DNA from: CAZHAX01 sp964530325
GTDB lineage: Bacteria > Chloroflexota > Anaerolineae > B4-G1
Direction of reading: 5' to 3'
Assembly (NCBI GenBank): GCA_964530325.1
Contig: CAZHAX010000015.1
Coordinates: 1-64,000 of the forward strand
Length of the DNA: 64,000 nucleotides
Part shown: in pieces, positions 51,960 through 61,077 of the stretch
Numbering within the stretch: position 1 is the first letter of the stretch
Layout of the letters: each line of letters starts with the position of its first letter
Translations under genes and position numbers: made by a program
The notes under the pieces: model-generated
Databases searched by the model: none
What the model saw: the letters and a program-made list of their open reading frames with translations, nothing else
Told to the model about the DNA's origin: nothing

Positions 51960-53599
51960 GCCGCCGCTCTACTACGCATCTCGCGGCGATCTGCGCGCTG
52001 ACCCTCGTCGCCTTCTCGCTGCGGGCACCCTCGCTCGACTCTCAGTCGTTGTGGCGGGATGAGGTCGACGCTCTCTGCTACTCATACGAGTTCCCTCAGC
52101 TCGTGGCGCAGGCCCTGGGCGACGAGACGACCGGCGGCCTAGCGACCCCCTGTGCCTGCCCGCCCCTGGCGGCGTCGATTAGGGGGACCGGCGTGCTGGA
52201 GCGGCTTGCTTCGACCTTGTGGGCAATGGTCCGCCACAACGGGCCGCTCTACTACTTCCTCCTGCGGGGCTGGGTGGCGCTGGCCGGCTCGAGCAGCTTC
52301 GGGATGCGCTACCTCTCGCTGCTCTTCGGAGTAGCCTGCGTGCCCCTAGCATACGTGTTGGGACGGCGCCTCTTCGGAGCCTGCGTCGGCCTGCTGGCTG
52401 CATTCCTCATGGCCTTCTCGCCCTACGCCGCCTACTACTCCCAGGAAGTGAAGATGTACACGCTCGTTCCGGCGCTGGCGGTGCTGGCAATCTACGCCTT
52501 GCGCCGCGCATCCGAGAGCGGCCGTTGGCGCTGGTGGCTCGTGCAGATCGTCTCGACCAGTCTGGCATTCTACTGCCACATCTTCGCCGCTCTCCTGGTG
52601 CCTCTGCAGATTCTGCTGTACGCCTGCTGGTGGCCGCAGGGCCGTCGTCATTGGCGAAAGGCGCTCGTCAGTCTGGCCAGCCTGACGCTGCCCTACCTGC
52701 CGCTCGCCGTCTGGCAGGCACGTTCCGTGTTTCAGGTCCGCGAGACTGGCTTCCCGGCCCACAGTCTGGGCGAGATGGTGGAGATACTGCAGAACGGCTG
52801 GAGCCTGGGCATGCTGGCCCGTGGCTGGCCGTGGGGGACGCTGTTGATGGGCGGGTTGGCGGCCTGGGGTCTGTTCGGCCCGTTGTTCACGTGGGCGGGC
52901 GGGAAGTGGGGCTGGCGGGACGCGCAAGCGTGGCGGTCCCGCGTGGCAATCGTCTGCTGGCTACTCCTGCCGCTGCTGGCGATCTGGCTGATCTCTCTGT
53001 GGCAGCCGCTGTTCACGGACCGGTATCTGATCTGGTGCGCGCCGGCTTACTATCTGCTCGTAGCTCTCGGCCTGGCCTCGATCTGGCCGCTGGGCCTGGC
53101 ATACGGAGACGGAGCGCGGCTGCCCCTGGGGCGCTGGGGTGCCACCGTGCTAATCGGCGGGTTGGTACTCGTCAGTGCTGTGAATCTGCGCGTGCAGGCC
53201 CGCGAGCCGATCAAGTCCGACTTCCGGGCTGCCGCGGCCTACGTTGGAGAGCGGATCAGCCCTGGTGAACTGATCGTCTTCCAGATACCGCATTCGAGGT
53301 ACACTTTCGACTATTACTTCGAGGCCGGAGACTACACCTGGGCGGAGGGTCAGTACACCAACCACCGGGCTGACGATGGCTCGTACTTGGTGAGCGAAAC
53401 CCAAGCCTACTGGCAGGTGCGGGCGATGGTGGCCGGTTTCGAGGGTATCTGGCTCGTGCTCAGCGAGGAGAGCATGTGGGACGAACGAGCCCTCACCCGC
53501 ACCTGGCTGGAGGCGAATGCAGCCCTGCTCGAAGAGGCCCAGTTTGCCCGCGTCGGAGTCTTCCACTTCTCCGGCGTAGATGCCGCTGCCGAGTGGTGA
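51956..53599 (+). CDS. GT39/PMT-like membrane glycosyltransferase
   Basis: A 547-residue paralogue of the protein at 23025: SQSLWRDEVDAL carries the family's Asp-Glu pair in the first loop, HNGPLYYFLLRGW and SPYAAYYSQEVKMYTL match its second and third motifs. About 11 membrane segments are followed by a shorter soluble C-terminus without the added beta domain. It should transfer a sugar from a polyprenyl phosphate carrier to an external acceptor. Translation is coupled to the preceding small membrane protein through a 4-nt overlap. Confidence 0.9.
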   Translation: MSRRSTTHLAAICALTLVAFSLRAPSLDSQSLWRDEVDALCYSYEFPQLVAQALGDETTGGLATPCACPPLAASIRGTGVLERLASTLWAMVRHNGPLYYFLLRGWVALAGSSSFGMRYLSLLFGVACVPLAYVLGRRLFGACVGLLAAFLMAFSPYAAYYSQEVKMYTLVPALAVLAIYALRRASESGRWRWWLVQIVSTSLAFYCHIFAALLVPLQILLYACWWPQGRRHWRKALVSLASLTLPYLPLAVWQARSVFQVRETGFPAHSLGEMVEILQNGWSLGMLARGWPWGTLLMGGLAAWGLFGPLFTWAGGKWGWRDAQAWRSRVAIVCWLLLPLLAIWLISLWQPLFTDRYLIWCAPAYYLLVALGLASIWPLGLAYGDGARLPLGRWGATVLIGGLVLVSAVNLRVQAREPIKSDFRAAAAYVGERISPGELIVFQIPHSRYTFDYYFEAGDYTWAEGQYTNHRADDGSYLVSETQAYWQVRAMVAGFEGIWLVLSEESMWDERALTRTWLEANAALLEEAQFARVGVFHFSGVDAAAEW

Positions 53600-53626
53600 T
53601 CGGGTCCCCTCTCGGCCAGATCAGGC

Positions 53627-53655
53627 TTCTCCCATCTGGATCCGTGCGGTATAAT
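53627..53655 (+). promoter_or_regulatory. Promoter for gyrA
   Basis: TTCTCC at 53627-53632, a 17-bp spacer and TATAAT at 53650-53655. The -35 is weak. Predicted leader about 25 nt. Confidence 0.65.
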
Positions 53656-53686
53656 TCCGCGCGCAACTTCACTCTGGAGGATACGC

Positions 53687-56131
53687 TTGGAGATAGGAAT
53701 CGTTCAGCCGGTCGATATCGACAGCGAGATGCGCAGCGCCTACCTCGATTACGCCATGAGCGTGATCGTGGCCCGGGCCCTGCCGGACGCTCGTGACGGC
53801 CTCAAGCCGGTTCAGCGCCGCATCCTCTACGCCATGCACGATATGGGCCTGCGGCCGGATACTCCGTACAAGAAGTCGGCCCGTATCGTCGGCGAGGTGC
53901 TGGGCAAGTACCATCCCCACGGCGACTCGGCGGTCTACGACGCCATGGCCAGAATGGCGCAGGACTTCAGCCTTCGCTATCCGCTGGTTGATGGTCAGGG
54001 CAACTTCGGCTCTGTGGACGGTGACAGCCCTGCTGCGATGCGTTACACCGAGGCGAAGCTGACCGCGATCGCCACGGAGCTGCTGGTCGACATCGAGAAA
54101 GACACGGTCGACTGGCTAGACAGCTTCGACGGGACGCTGCAGGAGCCGGCGGTGCTGCCGGCGGCTGTGCCCAACCTGCTGGTCAACGGATCATCCGGCA
54201 TTGCGGTGGGAATGGCCACCAATATCCCGCCCCACAACCTGGGCGAGGTCTGCGACGCGCTCGCGCTTCTGATCGATCGCTGGGACTCGCTGGACGACAT
54301 CGCCGTCGATGACCTGATGGAGCTCGTCCAGGGGCCGGACTTCCCCACCGGGGGCACGATCGTGGGGCGAGAGGGCATCATTCAGGCCTATGCGACGGGC
54401 CACGGGCGAGTGGTGGTGCGCGGCACAGCACACGTCGAGGAAATCGCGCCCAGCCGCCACAGAATCGTGATCACCGAGCTGCCATACCAGACGAACAAGA
54501 CGACCCTATTGGAGCGAATCGCCTCGCTCGTCCGCTCGGAGCGTCTGGAGAGCATCTCCGATCTGCGGGACGAGTCTGACCGGCGCGGAATGAGCATCGT
54601 CATAGAGCTCAAGCGCGGCGCGCAGCCCCGCAAGGTACTCAACCAGCTCTTCCGCTACACGCCGCTCCAGTGCACGTTCGGCGTGCAGATGCTGGCGCTG
54701 GTCAACGGCGAGCCGCGGCTGCTGAGCCTGAAGCGGGCTCTGCAGCTGTACGTCGAGCACCGGCGGGACGTGATAACCAGGCGCAGCCAGTTTGAGCTGG
54801 AGAAGGCGCGCCAGAGGGCGCATATCCTGGAGGGGCTGAGGACAGCTCTGGACCAGCTCGATGCGATAATCGAGACGATCCGCAATTCGCCCGATGCTGA
54901 CACGGCCCGCGACAGGCTGGTCGAGGGGTTCCAGCTGACGGAGATCCAGGCCCAGGCGATACTCGACCTGCAGCTGAGGAGGCTTGCCGCCCTGGAGCGC
55001 CAGAAGATTGAGGATGAGTATGCGGAGCTGCTGAAGCGGATCGCTTTACTGGAGGAGCTGCTCGCGTCGCCGCGAAAGGTTCTGGAGCTGATCAAGAAGG
55101 AGCTGGCGGAGCTGAAGAAGGCCTACGCCGATCCCCGCCGCACCGGCATAATCGACGAGGCTGAGGAACTGGAGCAGGAGGACCTGGTGGCGGAGGAGGA
55201 CGTCCTGGTGACGATCACGCGTCGCGGGTATATCAAGCGCGTGCCGCTGGAGTCGTTCCGCGCTCAGGGCAGCGGCAGCCGTGGGGTGATAGGTGTGACG
55301 ACCCGTGACGAAGATGCTGTCCTCTCGCTCTTCGCGGCCCGCACGCTCGACTCAGTGCTCTTCTTCACCAACCTGGGCAAGGTCTACCGGGAGCCTGTCT
55401 ACCAGCTGCCCAGCAGCGACAGGACCGCCAAGGGTATGCTGCTGGCCGGGCTGCTGCCGCTCAGCGCCGATGAGCAGGTCACGGCGGCGGTGCCGATCCC
55501 GAAGTCGGATGGGGAGGAGGGGTATCTGACGCTGTTCACCCGCAAGGGCAAGGTGAAGCGAACGGAACTGAGCGAGTTCGGCACCGTGCGGAACAGCGGT
55601 TTGATCGCCGTCCGGCTGGACAAGGGGGACGAACTGGGCTGGGTCCGGCTCACGGATGGCGGCCAGGAACTGATGGTCGTCACGGAGCAGGGACAGGCAC
55701 TGCGCTTCGAGGAGGACTCCGTCCGGCCCACAGGGCGGGCCGCAGGCGGCGTCAACGGGATCAAGCTGGGCTCGGGCGACCGGGTTACCAGCGCCTCTGT
55801 GGTACAGCCCAAAGCGGACCTGCTCACCGTCACTACGAAGGCATACGGAAAGCGCACTGCGCTCGACGAGTTCCCTCTGCAGGGGCGGAATGGCAAGGGC
55901 ATACGGTGCCTATCTGGCGACCTCAAGCGTAGCGGCACGGTAGCTGGGGCGCGTGTCGTGCAGCCCGATGACGACGTGACGCTGATCTCTGCCGGGGGCA
56001 TGGTGCTTCGCACGCCCGTGGCGGAGATACCCCAGATGGGGCGGGCAACACGGGGCTCACGAGTGATGGAACTCAAAGAGGGCGACCAGGTCACTGCGCT
56101 GGCAGTGCTGGAGAGCGAGGGGTCGGACTAG
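53687..56131 (+). CDS. gyrA: DNA gyrase subunit A (or ParC-like type IIA topoisomerase subunit)
   Basis: An 814-residue type IIA topoisomerase A subunit. The catalytic tyrosine is Tyr120 in AAMRYTEAKL. The quinolone-determining region is HPHGDSAVYDAM with Ser81 and Asp85 in the drug-sensitive form. A coiled-coil region (about 375-480) leads to a six-bladed C-terminal domain. The GyrA box (QRRGGKG in true gyrases) is present only in altered form (AQGSGSRG, about 524-531), which weakens wrapping and leaves a topoisomerase IV role possible. It starts with TTG, set by TGGAGG 8 nt upstream. gyrB is not adjacent. Confidence 0.93.
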   Translation: MEIGIVQPVDIDSEMRSAYLDYAMSVIVARALPDARDGLKPVQRRILYAMHDMGLRPDTPYKKSARIVGEVLGKYHPHGDSAVYDAMARMAQDFSLRYPLVDGQGNFGSVDGDSPAAMRYTEAKLTAIATELLVDIEKDTVDWLDSFDGTLQEPAVLPAAVPNLLVNGSSGIAVGMATNIPPHNLGEVCDALALLIDRWDSLDDIAVDDLMELVQGPDFPTGGTIVGREGIIQAYATGHGRVVVRGTAHVEEIAPSRHRIVITELPYQTNKTTLLERIASLVRSERLESISDLRDESDRRGMSIVIELKRGAQPRKVLNQLFRYTPLQCTFGVQMLALVNGEPRLLSLKRALQLYVEHRRDVITRRSQFELEKARQRAHILEGLRTALDQLDAIIETIRNSPDADTARDRLVEGFQLTEIQAQAILDLQLRRLAALERQKIEDEYAELLKRIALLEELLASPRKVLELIKKELAELKKAYADPRRTGIIDEAEELEQEDLVAEEDVLVTITRRGYIKRVPLESFRAQGSGSRGVIGVTTRDEDAVLSLFAARTLDSVLFFTNLGKVYREPVYQLPSSDRTAKGMLLAGLLPLSADEQVTAAVPIPKSDGEEGYLTLFTRKGKVKRTELSEFGTVRNSGLIAVRLDKGDELGWVRLTDGGQELMVVTEQGQALRFEEDSVRPTGRAAGGVNGIKLGSGDRVTSASVVQPKADLLTVTTKAYGKRTALDEFPLQGRNGKGIRCLSGDLKRSGTVAGARVVQPDDDVTLISAGGMVLRTPVAEIPQMGRATRGSRVMELKEGDQVTALAVLESEGSD

Positions 56132-56152
56132 CCGGCGCGGAGAGGCGGGGTG

Positions 56153-56593
56153 ATGACCAAGGAGAAGGCCCGGCGCAAGAGGCGGCGGCTGACCAGACCG
56201 GAGAAGGTGGTCGTCGCCCTCTCCATCCTCGTTCTCGGGCTGGGGCTGGGCAACGTGATCCGCGTCTTCGTCGCCGTCGCGGGCGCCGGCGCCATGCCGG
56301 ACCTTCCATTGTCCGTTTCCTGGACCTACCTGGCGGTGTTGAGTGCGATCTGGGGCTTGGCTCTCATAGTGTGCGCTGCCGGGCTGGCCTGGTTCAAGCG
56401 CTGGGGCCGAGTGGCCGGGCTGGCGGCGGTCACTCTCTACGAAGCGCACGTCTGGGTCAACCATCTGCTCTTCGACAGGAGTGACTACGCTCTGCAGACG
56501 CGGCCGTGGGATCTGCTGTTCACGCTGCTGCTCCTGGCGCTGACCTGGGGGCTGCTGAACCTGCGGCGCGTGCGCGCCACTCTGCGAGCCTGA
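56153..56593 (+). CDS. Small four-helix membrane protein
   Basis: A protein of about 146 residues, not recognised. A strongly basic start (KEKARRKRRR) is followed by four membrane segments (about 20-42, 58-82, 88-105, 115-135). WTYLAVLSAIWGLALIVCAAGLAWFKRWGR suggests a helical hairpin bundle. The start is ATG 56153 or the GTG just before. It lies 21 bp after gyrA on the same strand and probably shares its transcript. Confidence 0.65.
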   Translation: MTKEKARRKRRRLTRPEKVVVALSILVLGLGLGNVIRVFVAVAGAGAMPDLPLSVSWTYLAVLSAIWGLALIVCAAGLAWFKRWGRVAGLAAVTLYEAHVWVNHLLFDRSDYALQTRPWDLLFTLLLLALTWGLLNLRRVRATLRA

Positions 56594-56620
56594 GAACCGC
56601 TGCTCCCGATCCGCGGCCGG

Positions 56621-57979
56621 CTATTGCGTGCGGCCGAGGTCCGCTTCGGCCTGCAGCTGGGCATCTGTCAGCGCTTCCTCCGCGGTCGCGCTGCCGGAGA
56701 TGACCTGGTCAATCGCCTGAGTGAGGAGTGTGAGCAGGTCGGCCTCATTCCTGGACAGCACGACCGCGTTCTCCATGGATTCGCGGGCCACGCTGGCCGC
56801 ATCCGGCCCGACCCCCAGCTGAGCCTCGTAGGCGCTCGACTCAACCAGAGACCGGCGGGCTGGTATCAGGCGCCAGCAGAGCTGCCGGCTGAGGAAGGAG
56901 ACGAGCTGCCAGCCGGCCTCGAGCTGCTCGGCTTCAGGGCTGATGGAGAAGCCATGTACGCGAGCGATCGTGGCGGGCTGCGCGCCGCGCGGCAAGACAG
57001 CCATTCCCCGGCTTGGGCCGCCCCGGTCCGAGAACCAGCCGATCCACATGCCCACCTGGCCCTGCCTTATGCCTTTCTCAGCGCATCCCTCGGCTGTCTC
57101 ATAGTCGTAGCAGCGGAACGCATCACTCGCCTGTTCCTGAGTGGGGACGACGCCATGGGAGCGCGCCAGTTCAGCGTACCATTCGATGGCTCCGACGGTC
57201 AGCGGATCGTCCAGCGTGGGCTGTCCGGAATCGTCCGCGAGCCGGCCGCCGTTCTGATAGACGAAGGCGATGGCGTCGTATGCCCGGTCGACGTGGATGC
57301 CAGCCGGATGGGTGACGATGCCACCGAGACGGACGTAGCCGTACACGCCTGCGCTCGGATCGGTCAGCGCCAGGGCTCTATCCAGGAAATCCTCCCACGT
57401 CCAGCGTGGCTGCGGACAGGGGATCCCAGACTGGTCGAACAAGTCCTGGTTGTAGTACAGAACCAAGGGGTCCAGGCCGGTCGGCAGGAGCAGGGTCTGA
57501 CCCTCGATGATTGCCGCCTCCACTGCCGCCGGATAGAAGTCGCTGACATCCAAGGAACGATCCCCCTCGATTAGGGGCTGGAGGTCGAGTGGCAGCACTA
57601 CCTCACTAGGGACTGGCGTGCCTTCCGCATTCAACGTGAACACCCTGGCTTCACGACGGAGGACGATCGGCCTACCCTGCGTGTTGAATACGCCGCTTGA
57701 GGCGGAGACCCAGGGGGGCGCAGACTGGAACACGTCGGGCCCAGAGTGCGGGTCGACGAACTGGACGGTGATGTGTGGGTGGGACTCTCTGAAGTCCTCC
57801 AGGAACAGGCAGAATTCCGTCTGATCGCTATGGCTGACGGCGAGTTTGATCGTCACCGGTTCGGCGGGAGTCGGCTGAGCGGAAGCGCAGGAGGCGAGCA
57901 ATGCGATCGCCATTACGTACAGGGCGCGTCTTGCCGTCCTCGCCGCAACTGACTGCCCGATGAGACATCTGGTGATCAT
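56621..57979 (-). CDS. Extracellular solute-binding lipoprotein (family 1), copy A
   Basis: A 452-residue sugar-type ABC binding protein. The signal peptide ends in ALLASC, a lipobox. The mature protein has SBP family 1 features: TEFCLFLEDFRESHPHITV at the start, LVLYYNQDLFDQSGIPCPQP with WTWEDFLDRALAL, and RRSLVESSAYEAQ. No permease or ATPase gene is near, so the transport partners are elsewhere or it works as a sensor or scaffold. It follows its paralogue by 48 bp and shares a 59-bp identical block with it. The ribosome site is weak. Confidence 0.9.
   Translation of the reverse strand: MITRCLIGQSVAARTARRALYVMAIALLASCASAQPTPAEPVTIKLAVSHSDQTEFCLFLEDFRESHPHITVQFVDPHSGPDVFQSAPPWVSASSGVFNTQGRPIVLRREARVFTLNAEGTPVPSEVVLPLDLQPLIEGDRSLDVSDFYPAAVEAAIIEGQTLLLPTGLDPLVLYYNQDLFDQSGIPCPQPRWTWEDFLDRALALTDPSAGVYGYVRLGGIVTHPAGIHVDRAYDAIAFVYQNGGRLADDSGQPTLDDPLTVGAIEWYAELARSHGVVPTQEQASDAFRCYDYETAEGCAEKGIRQGQVGMWIGWFSDRGGPSRGMAVLPRGAQPATIARVHGFSISPEAEQLEAGWQLVSFLSRQLCWRLIPARRSLVESSAYEAQLGVGPDAASVARESMENAVVLSRNEADLLTLLTQAIDQVISGSATAEEALTDAQLQAEADLGRTQ
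56640..56698. repeat. 59-bp direct repeat, copy A
   Basis: Identical over 59 bases to 58047-58105. It encodes the C-terminal SGSATAEEALTDAQLQAEA segment of each solute-binding protein. The surrounding paralogous DNA is far more diverged, so the block looks like recent gene conversion or strong constraint. Confidence 0.85.
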
Positions 57980-58027
57980 CCCGGCTGTTCTGCCTTTCGA
58001 CCTGGACCTTTGCTGTTCACGTCCCGG

Positions 58028-59374
58028 CTACTGCGAGCCGCCTACTTCCGCTTCGGCCTGCAGCTGGGCATCTGTCAGCGCTTCCTCCGCGGTCGCGCTG
58101 CCGGACAGGACCCGGTAGACTGCCTCGGTGAGCAGGGAGGACCAGCGGGTCTCGCTGTCCGATAGCACGACTGCGCTTTCCATCGAATCGCGGGCCAGGT
58201 CTGCCAGGTCGCGGTCTACCATGACCTGGTCCGCGTACGCACCGGACTCGGCGAGCGACCGGCGCGCCGGTATGTAGCGCCAGGACAGCTGGCGACTCAG
58301 GAATTCCACCAGGTCCCAGCACGCTTCCACTTCGATTGCCTCCGAACTGATGGAGAAGCCATTCACTCGGGCTATGGTGGCGGCCCGCCTTCCGCCCGGC
58401 AGGGCGACGACCCCCCACCGCTCCGGCCAGCTCTGCCCGCGGCGCCAGGAGCCGTAGCCGCCGCGCTCCGAGAGCCAGCCCGCCCACATGGCAACGCGAC
58501 CCTGAGCAACGCCCTCCATAGAGCAGGACTGAGTGATCTCTCTTTCCTCGTCACAAAGGAAGGTTTCACGCGCCTCTTGTGGGGTGGGAGCCACGCCATA
58601 GTAGGTTGTGAGCTCCGCGTACCAGTCGACCGCCTGAACCACCAGCGGGTCATCCAACGTCGGCCTGCCGGAATCGTCTGCGAGCCGGCCACCGTTTTGG
58701 CGGATGAAGGCGATCGCATCGAGCGCAGGGTCGTAGACCGCGAAATCCTCCTCTTGGTACAGGAGGCCCCCCAGACCCACGTATCCAAACACACCGGCGT
58801 CGCGATCTCGCAGGGCCGCCGCTCGATCGAGGAAGTCGTCCCAGGTCCAGCCGGGCTGGGGATAGGCGACGCCAGATTCATCGTAGAGGTCAAGGTTGTA
58901 GTACATCACCAGAATGTCAGCACTGGCCGGAAGGGCGAGTGTCTCCCCATCGGAAGCCAGGGCTTCCATCATGCCGGGGTAGAAGTCATCCACCTCGAGC
59001 GATCTGTCTCGCGCGATCAGCGGATCGAGGCTCAAAGGCGGGCGCTCCAGTGCTACATCAACCAGGGGACCACTCCACTCGATAGAGACCTGGACCGAGC
59101 CGGAGGAGCGAGTCTGGTATACGTCCGCCCCGTAGGCCGAGTCGAGCAACTCCACCGTGATGTGGGGGTGGGCTTCATGAAAGTCCTCGATCAAGAAGTA
59201 GTACTCGGTCTGCTCGGCCGAGCGGTCCGGCGGTGCGAGCGATATCGTCGCCGGCCCGGGGGGCGTCGGCGTGGCGGAAGCGCAGGCGGACAGCGCCGCG
59301 ATCCCTATCAGGCAGAGGGTCGGGCAGGCGACGCCCGCTGCCGCGATTCGTCGGACTGCAGATTGGGAGTACAT
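58028..59374 (-). CDS. Extracellular solute-binding lipoprotein (family 1), copy B
   Basis: A 448-residue paralogue of the downstream gene. Lipobox LSAC near residue 32 follows a long signal peptide. TEYYFLIEDFHEAHPHITV, LVMYYNLDLYDESGVAYPQPGWTWDDFLDRAAAL and RRSLAESGAYADQ parallel copy A. Overall the proteins have diverged to recognise perhaps different sugars. I chose ATG 59374 with AAGGGAAGAG upstream because it begins the signal peptide; the longer in-frame start adds a charged, implausible extension. Transcribed ahead of copy A. Confidence 0.9.
   Translation of the reverse strand: MYSQSAVRRIAAAGVACPTLCLIGIAALSACASATPTPPGPATISLAPPDRSAEQTEYYFLIEDFHEAHPHITVELLDSAYGADVYQTRSSGSVQVSIEWSGPLVDVALERPPLSLDPLIARDRSLEVDDFYPGMMEALASDGETLALPASADILVMYYNLDLYDESGVAYPQPGWTWDDFLDRAAALRDRDAGVFGYVGLGGLLYQEEDFAVYDPALDAIAFIRQNGGRLADDSGRPTLDDPLVVQAVDWYAELTTYYGVAPTPQEARETFLCDEEREITQSCSMEGVAQGRVAMWAGWLSERGGYGSWRRGQSWPERWGVVALPGGRRAATIARVNGFSISSEAIEVEACWDLVEFLSRQLSWRYIPARRSLAESGAYADQVMVDRDLADLARDSMESAVVLSDSETRWSSLLTEAVYRVLSGSATAEEALTDAQLQAEAEVGGSQ
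58047..58105. repeat. 59-bp direct repeat, copy B
   Basis: Second copy of the block at 56640-56698, at the C-terminal coding end of the upstream paralogue. The flanking bases differ at once on both sides. Confidence 0.85.
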
Positions 59375-59534
59375 CTCTTCCCTTGTTCGCCGCTGGGCGC
59401 TGCCGCGCCTGGGCCGGCTACCATCCCGCTGCGAGACCGCGACGGCAGCCTCCGGGCTAGGATTGTACCACAGCAGGAGTCCTGTGTCATCTCGGCGGGC
59501 CGCTGGTGCGGCATAGGGGCGCTCTCCGGTCAGC

Positions 59535-59563
59535 ATGACAGCCAGGAGCGACCGTGCTATAAT
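59535..59563 (+). promoter_or_regulatory. Sigma-A promoter for the HlyD/FtsX operon
   Basis: ATGACA at 59535-59540, a 17-bp spacer and TGCTATAAT with TATAAT at 59558-59563. The predicted leader to the ATG at 59740 is about 170 nt; it holds GGTTCA/TGAACC and other small inverted repeats but no recognised riboswitch. The rest of the 365-bp gap (59375-59534) shows nothing else. Confidence 0.75.
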
Positions 59564-59739
59564 TGCCGCGTTGCCCGACGGCCGGCCTCGCTCAGGTCGC
59601 GGAGGCGGGCCGCCCGGGCAGGGGGCTCGACCAGTGCCGGCTGCGTGCTGCGCAGCGGGGCGTCGACTCAGGGTTCATGGGCCGTCCTGAACCGGGGTCG
59701 CCGCCGGTCTTGGTGCGCTGTGAGGAGGAGACAGGGACC

Positions 59740-61062
59740 ATGAGTCATTCACGGCCGCGTGTTGCTGTGCTGCTGACCCTGGCCGCGCTTGCGGGCTGCT
59801 CCTGTGGAGGGGCTGACGCCGACTCGACGCCCACTCCTATGCCTACGCCCGTAGTACCCATCAATCCCACCTACGAGGTCCAGCGAGGCGAGGTCGTGCA
59901 CAGCCTCAGTAGCAGCGGCAGAATCACTCCAGTTAGATACCAGGGGCTCACGTTCGGGACCTCGGGTGACGTCGAGGCGGTCTACGTGGAGGCGGGCGAC
60001 TGGGTGGAGGCCGGCCAACTGCTGGCGGAACTTGAGACTGATGATCTGCAGAACCAGATCCAGCAGAACGAGATCAGCCTGCAGGCGATAGAGCTGGCCA
60101 ACGAGCGTCAGATTGCGGAAGCGGAGCTGAGCCTGTGGAGGGCGGAGCTCAATCTGGCGCAGGCCATGGCCAGTGATGCGAGTCTTCAGGTCGAGATCGC
60201 CGAGGTCAACCTGGAGAGGGCAGACGCCAGGCTCTTCGAGGCCCAGGCGGCCTACCAGGGAGCTGTCGACGCGCCCTGGATCCCTGACGATGTGCGCGGT
60301 GGTCTGGCCAGGGCTCTGCGGGATGCCGAGCTGGACCAGAAGATACGCCAGGCCGAATACGAGCAGGCACTCCAGGCCCAGGAGGTTCAGGAGTTGGAGC
60401 AGCGCATCCACCAGCGGGAGGTCGAGCTGGCTCGCATGCGCCTGGAAGAGATAGAGATTGGGACCGAGGCGCAGCGGGCGCAGCTTGACCTCGAGCGTCT
60501 TCAGGACCAGCTTGCGGACATGCGGCTGGTGGCACCGTTTGACGGTCACGTTCTGTTCGTAAACGTGCGCGTCGATCAGAACGTCAACTCGCGCAACGAA
60601 GTGATGGGGGTCGGTGAGCTTGGGGCGCTGGAGGTCAGCGTCGATCTCGGCGCCGAGGAACTGCAGGAGCTGGAGGAGGCGATGCCAGTGACGGTGGTCG
60701 CCTCTGGCCGGCCGGGCGAGGAGATGAGCGGCACGCTCAGACGGCTGCCCTACCCCTACGGAAGCGGCCCCGCCGGCTCCCAGGATGTGGATTCGTCTAC
60801 CAGGATTTCGCTGGATGTGGACCCGGCTGAGGTCGGGCTGGAGCTGCATGACCTCGTCCAGATCACTGTGGTGCTGGAGCGCAAAGCCGGCGTGTTGTGG
60901 CTGCCCCCCCAGGCGCTGCGCAGGTTCGAGGGACGTGACTTCGTGGTCGTGCAAGAGGCGGATGGGCAGCGCCGGGTCGACGTGAAGCTCGGCGTCGAGG
61001 GGGGAGACAGAGTGGAGATCGTCACCGGCCTGACGGAAGGCCAGATCGTCGTCGGCCCCTAG
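59740..61062 (+). CDS. HlyD/MacA-type periplasmic adaptor lipoprotein
   Basis: A 440-residue membrane fusion protein. The lipobox is LAALAGC with Cys20, then a Thr/Pro-rich linker. A biotinyl-lipoyl half (about 75-105, VEAVYVEAGDWVEAGQLLAEL), a long coiled coil rich in Glu, Gln and Ala (about 105-265) and the second lipoyl half (MRLVAPFDGHVLFVNVRVDQNV) follow, then beta-barrel domains ending IVTGLTEGQIVV. It should connect the FtsX permease to an export function. In this probably single-membrane lineage it may act outside the membrane. GAGGAGGAG lies 10 nt before the ATG. Confidence 0.93.
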   Translation: MSHSRPRVAVLLTLAALAGCSCGGADADSTPTPMPTPVVPINPTYEVQRGEVVHSLSSSGRITPVRYQGLTFGTSGDVEAVYVEAGDWVEAGQLLAELETDDLQNQIQQNEISLQAIELANERQIAEAELSLWRAELNLAQAMASDASLQVEIAEVNLERADARLFEAQAAYQGAVDAPWIPDDVRGGLARALRDAELDQKIRQAEYEQALQAQEVQELEQRIHQREVELARMRLEEIEIGTEAQRAQLDLERLQDQLADMRLVAPFDGHVLFVNVRVDQNVNSRNEVMGVGELGALEVSVDLGAEELQELEEAMPVTVVASGRPGEEMSGTLRRLPYPYGSGPAGSQDVDSSTRISLDVDPAEVGLELHDLVQITVVLERKAGVLWLPPQALRRFEGRDFVVVQEADGQRRVDVKLGVEGGDRVEIVTGLTEGQIVVGP

Positions 61063-61077
61063 GTTCGCCTGATTGGC

